Positions 5,407 to 5,655 of a stretch of 5,655 nucleotides of DNA are shown piece by piece. Both the position numbers and the translations under genes were made by a program. Positions within the stretch are counted from its first letter, which is position 1. Each line of letters begins with the position of its first letter. The notes beneath the pieces were generated by a model that saw only the letters and a list, made by a program, of their open reading frames with translations, did not search any database and had not been told where the DNA came from. Source of the stretch: Candidatus Nitrosopolaris rasttigaisensis (GTDB taxonomy: Archaea > Thermoproteota > Nitrososphaeria > Nitrososphaerales > Nitrososphaeraceae); assembly GCA_933226995.1 (NCBI GenBank), contig CAKOFP010000185.1, positions 1 to 5,655 on the forward strand, in the 5' to 3' direction.

Positions 5407-5655
5407 TTATTGGATTTCGTCTTCGAGATTTCGGCGCGCTTTATTTGAAGCTTGTATTAGATAGCCTCCGACTGCTCCAACACCGATTCCACCTATTATG
5501 AAAATGAGAGGAACTAAATCCATACCGGGCACCACAAACAATGGATTGATATGTGTGAATGCAATCCTGCCTGCAGACATGCCAGCAATCAAGATAATAC
5601 CAGTGAATATGAGGATTAGTCCCGAAGTACGTCCCGCACTTGATCTTGAGAGTCC
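5407..5655 (-). CDS. Small membrane protein of unknown function, 5' end beyond the window
   Basis: I do not recognise the family. On the minus strand the frame is open from the right edge to a TAA at 5409-5407, giving 82 visible residues. They show a basic, Ser/Arg-rich start (LSRSSAGRTSG), a first membrane helix (LILIFTGIILIAG, visible residues 13-25), a loop of about 20 residues, and a Gly-rich second helix (LVPLIFIIGGIGVGAVGGYL, about 47-66). A charged tail follows (ASNKARRNLEDEIQ). A TTG at 5592 would give only 61 residues and cut the first helix, and no ATG precedes it in the window, so the true start probably lies outside. The second helix has no buried Glu or Asp, so it is not the ATP synthase proteolipid K. 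It is convergent with thiDN, with 68 bases between the stops. Confidence 0.6.
   Translation of the reverse strand, partial: GLSRSSAGRTSGLILIFTGIILIAGMSAGRIAFTHINPLFVVPGMDLVPLIFIIGGIGVGAVGGYLIQASNKARRNLEDEIQ

Noticed and set aside
5407..5592. Minus-strand gene as the missing ATP synthase proteolipid subunit K
   Set aside because: The two-helix, Gly-rich look is similar, but there is no acidic residue in the middle of either helix, and the loop and charged tail do not fit the proteolipid.

Overview
The window looks archaeal. It carries the end of an A-type (archaeal) ATP synthase operon, a ThiD-ThiN fusion enzyme of the archaeal type, and a TATA-box promoter placed to make a leaderless mRNA. 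Base composition is moderately AT-rich, and start codons include TTG and GTG. The gene set would fit a Nitrososphaerota (Thaumarchaeota) or other TACK-lineage genome, but that placement is inference; no marker here settles the lineage.

Layout: 1-60 is the last codons of the ATP synthase subunit B gene. It is followed on the + strand by subunit D (69-740), a probable 42-residue single-helix membrane peptide that exactly fills the D-H gap (730-858), the peripheral-stalk subunit H (from about 861 to 1190), and the large membrane subunit I/a (1197-3218). Spacings of a few bases and start/stop overlaps indicate one transcript. Subunits K, C, E and F do not follow I here, so they must lie upstream or elsewhere.

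After a weak T-rich possible terminator comes a separate short gene of unknown function (3347-3682). It has its own TATA box about 26 bases before the ATG. Next is a 318-base stretch (3683-4000) with no confident gene. It holds a long stop-free frame without a good start, several short dyads, and a 7-bp inverted repeat just before the next gene. Then comes thiDN (4001-5338), which joins HMP/HMP-P kinase to the ThiN-type thiamine-phosphate synthase domain. The window closes with a convergent minus-strand gene (5407 to the right edge), which encodes a small two-helix membrane protein of unknown function and is cut by the window end.

How they work together: B, D, H and I are parts of one rotary enzyme. 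B is a catalytic-head subunit, D the central stalk, H the outer stalk, and I the ion half-channel plus stator anchor. The new small membrane peptide sits between the D and H genes and could be an accessory of that complex. ThiDN is an independent thiamine-synthesis function. The two unknown genes cannot be tied to either pathway from the sequence.
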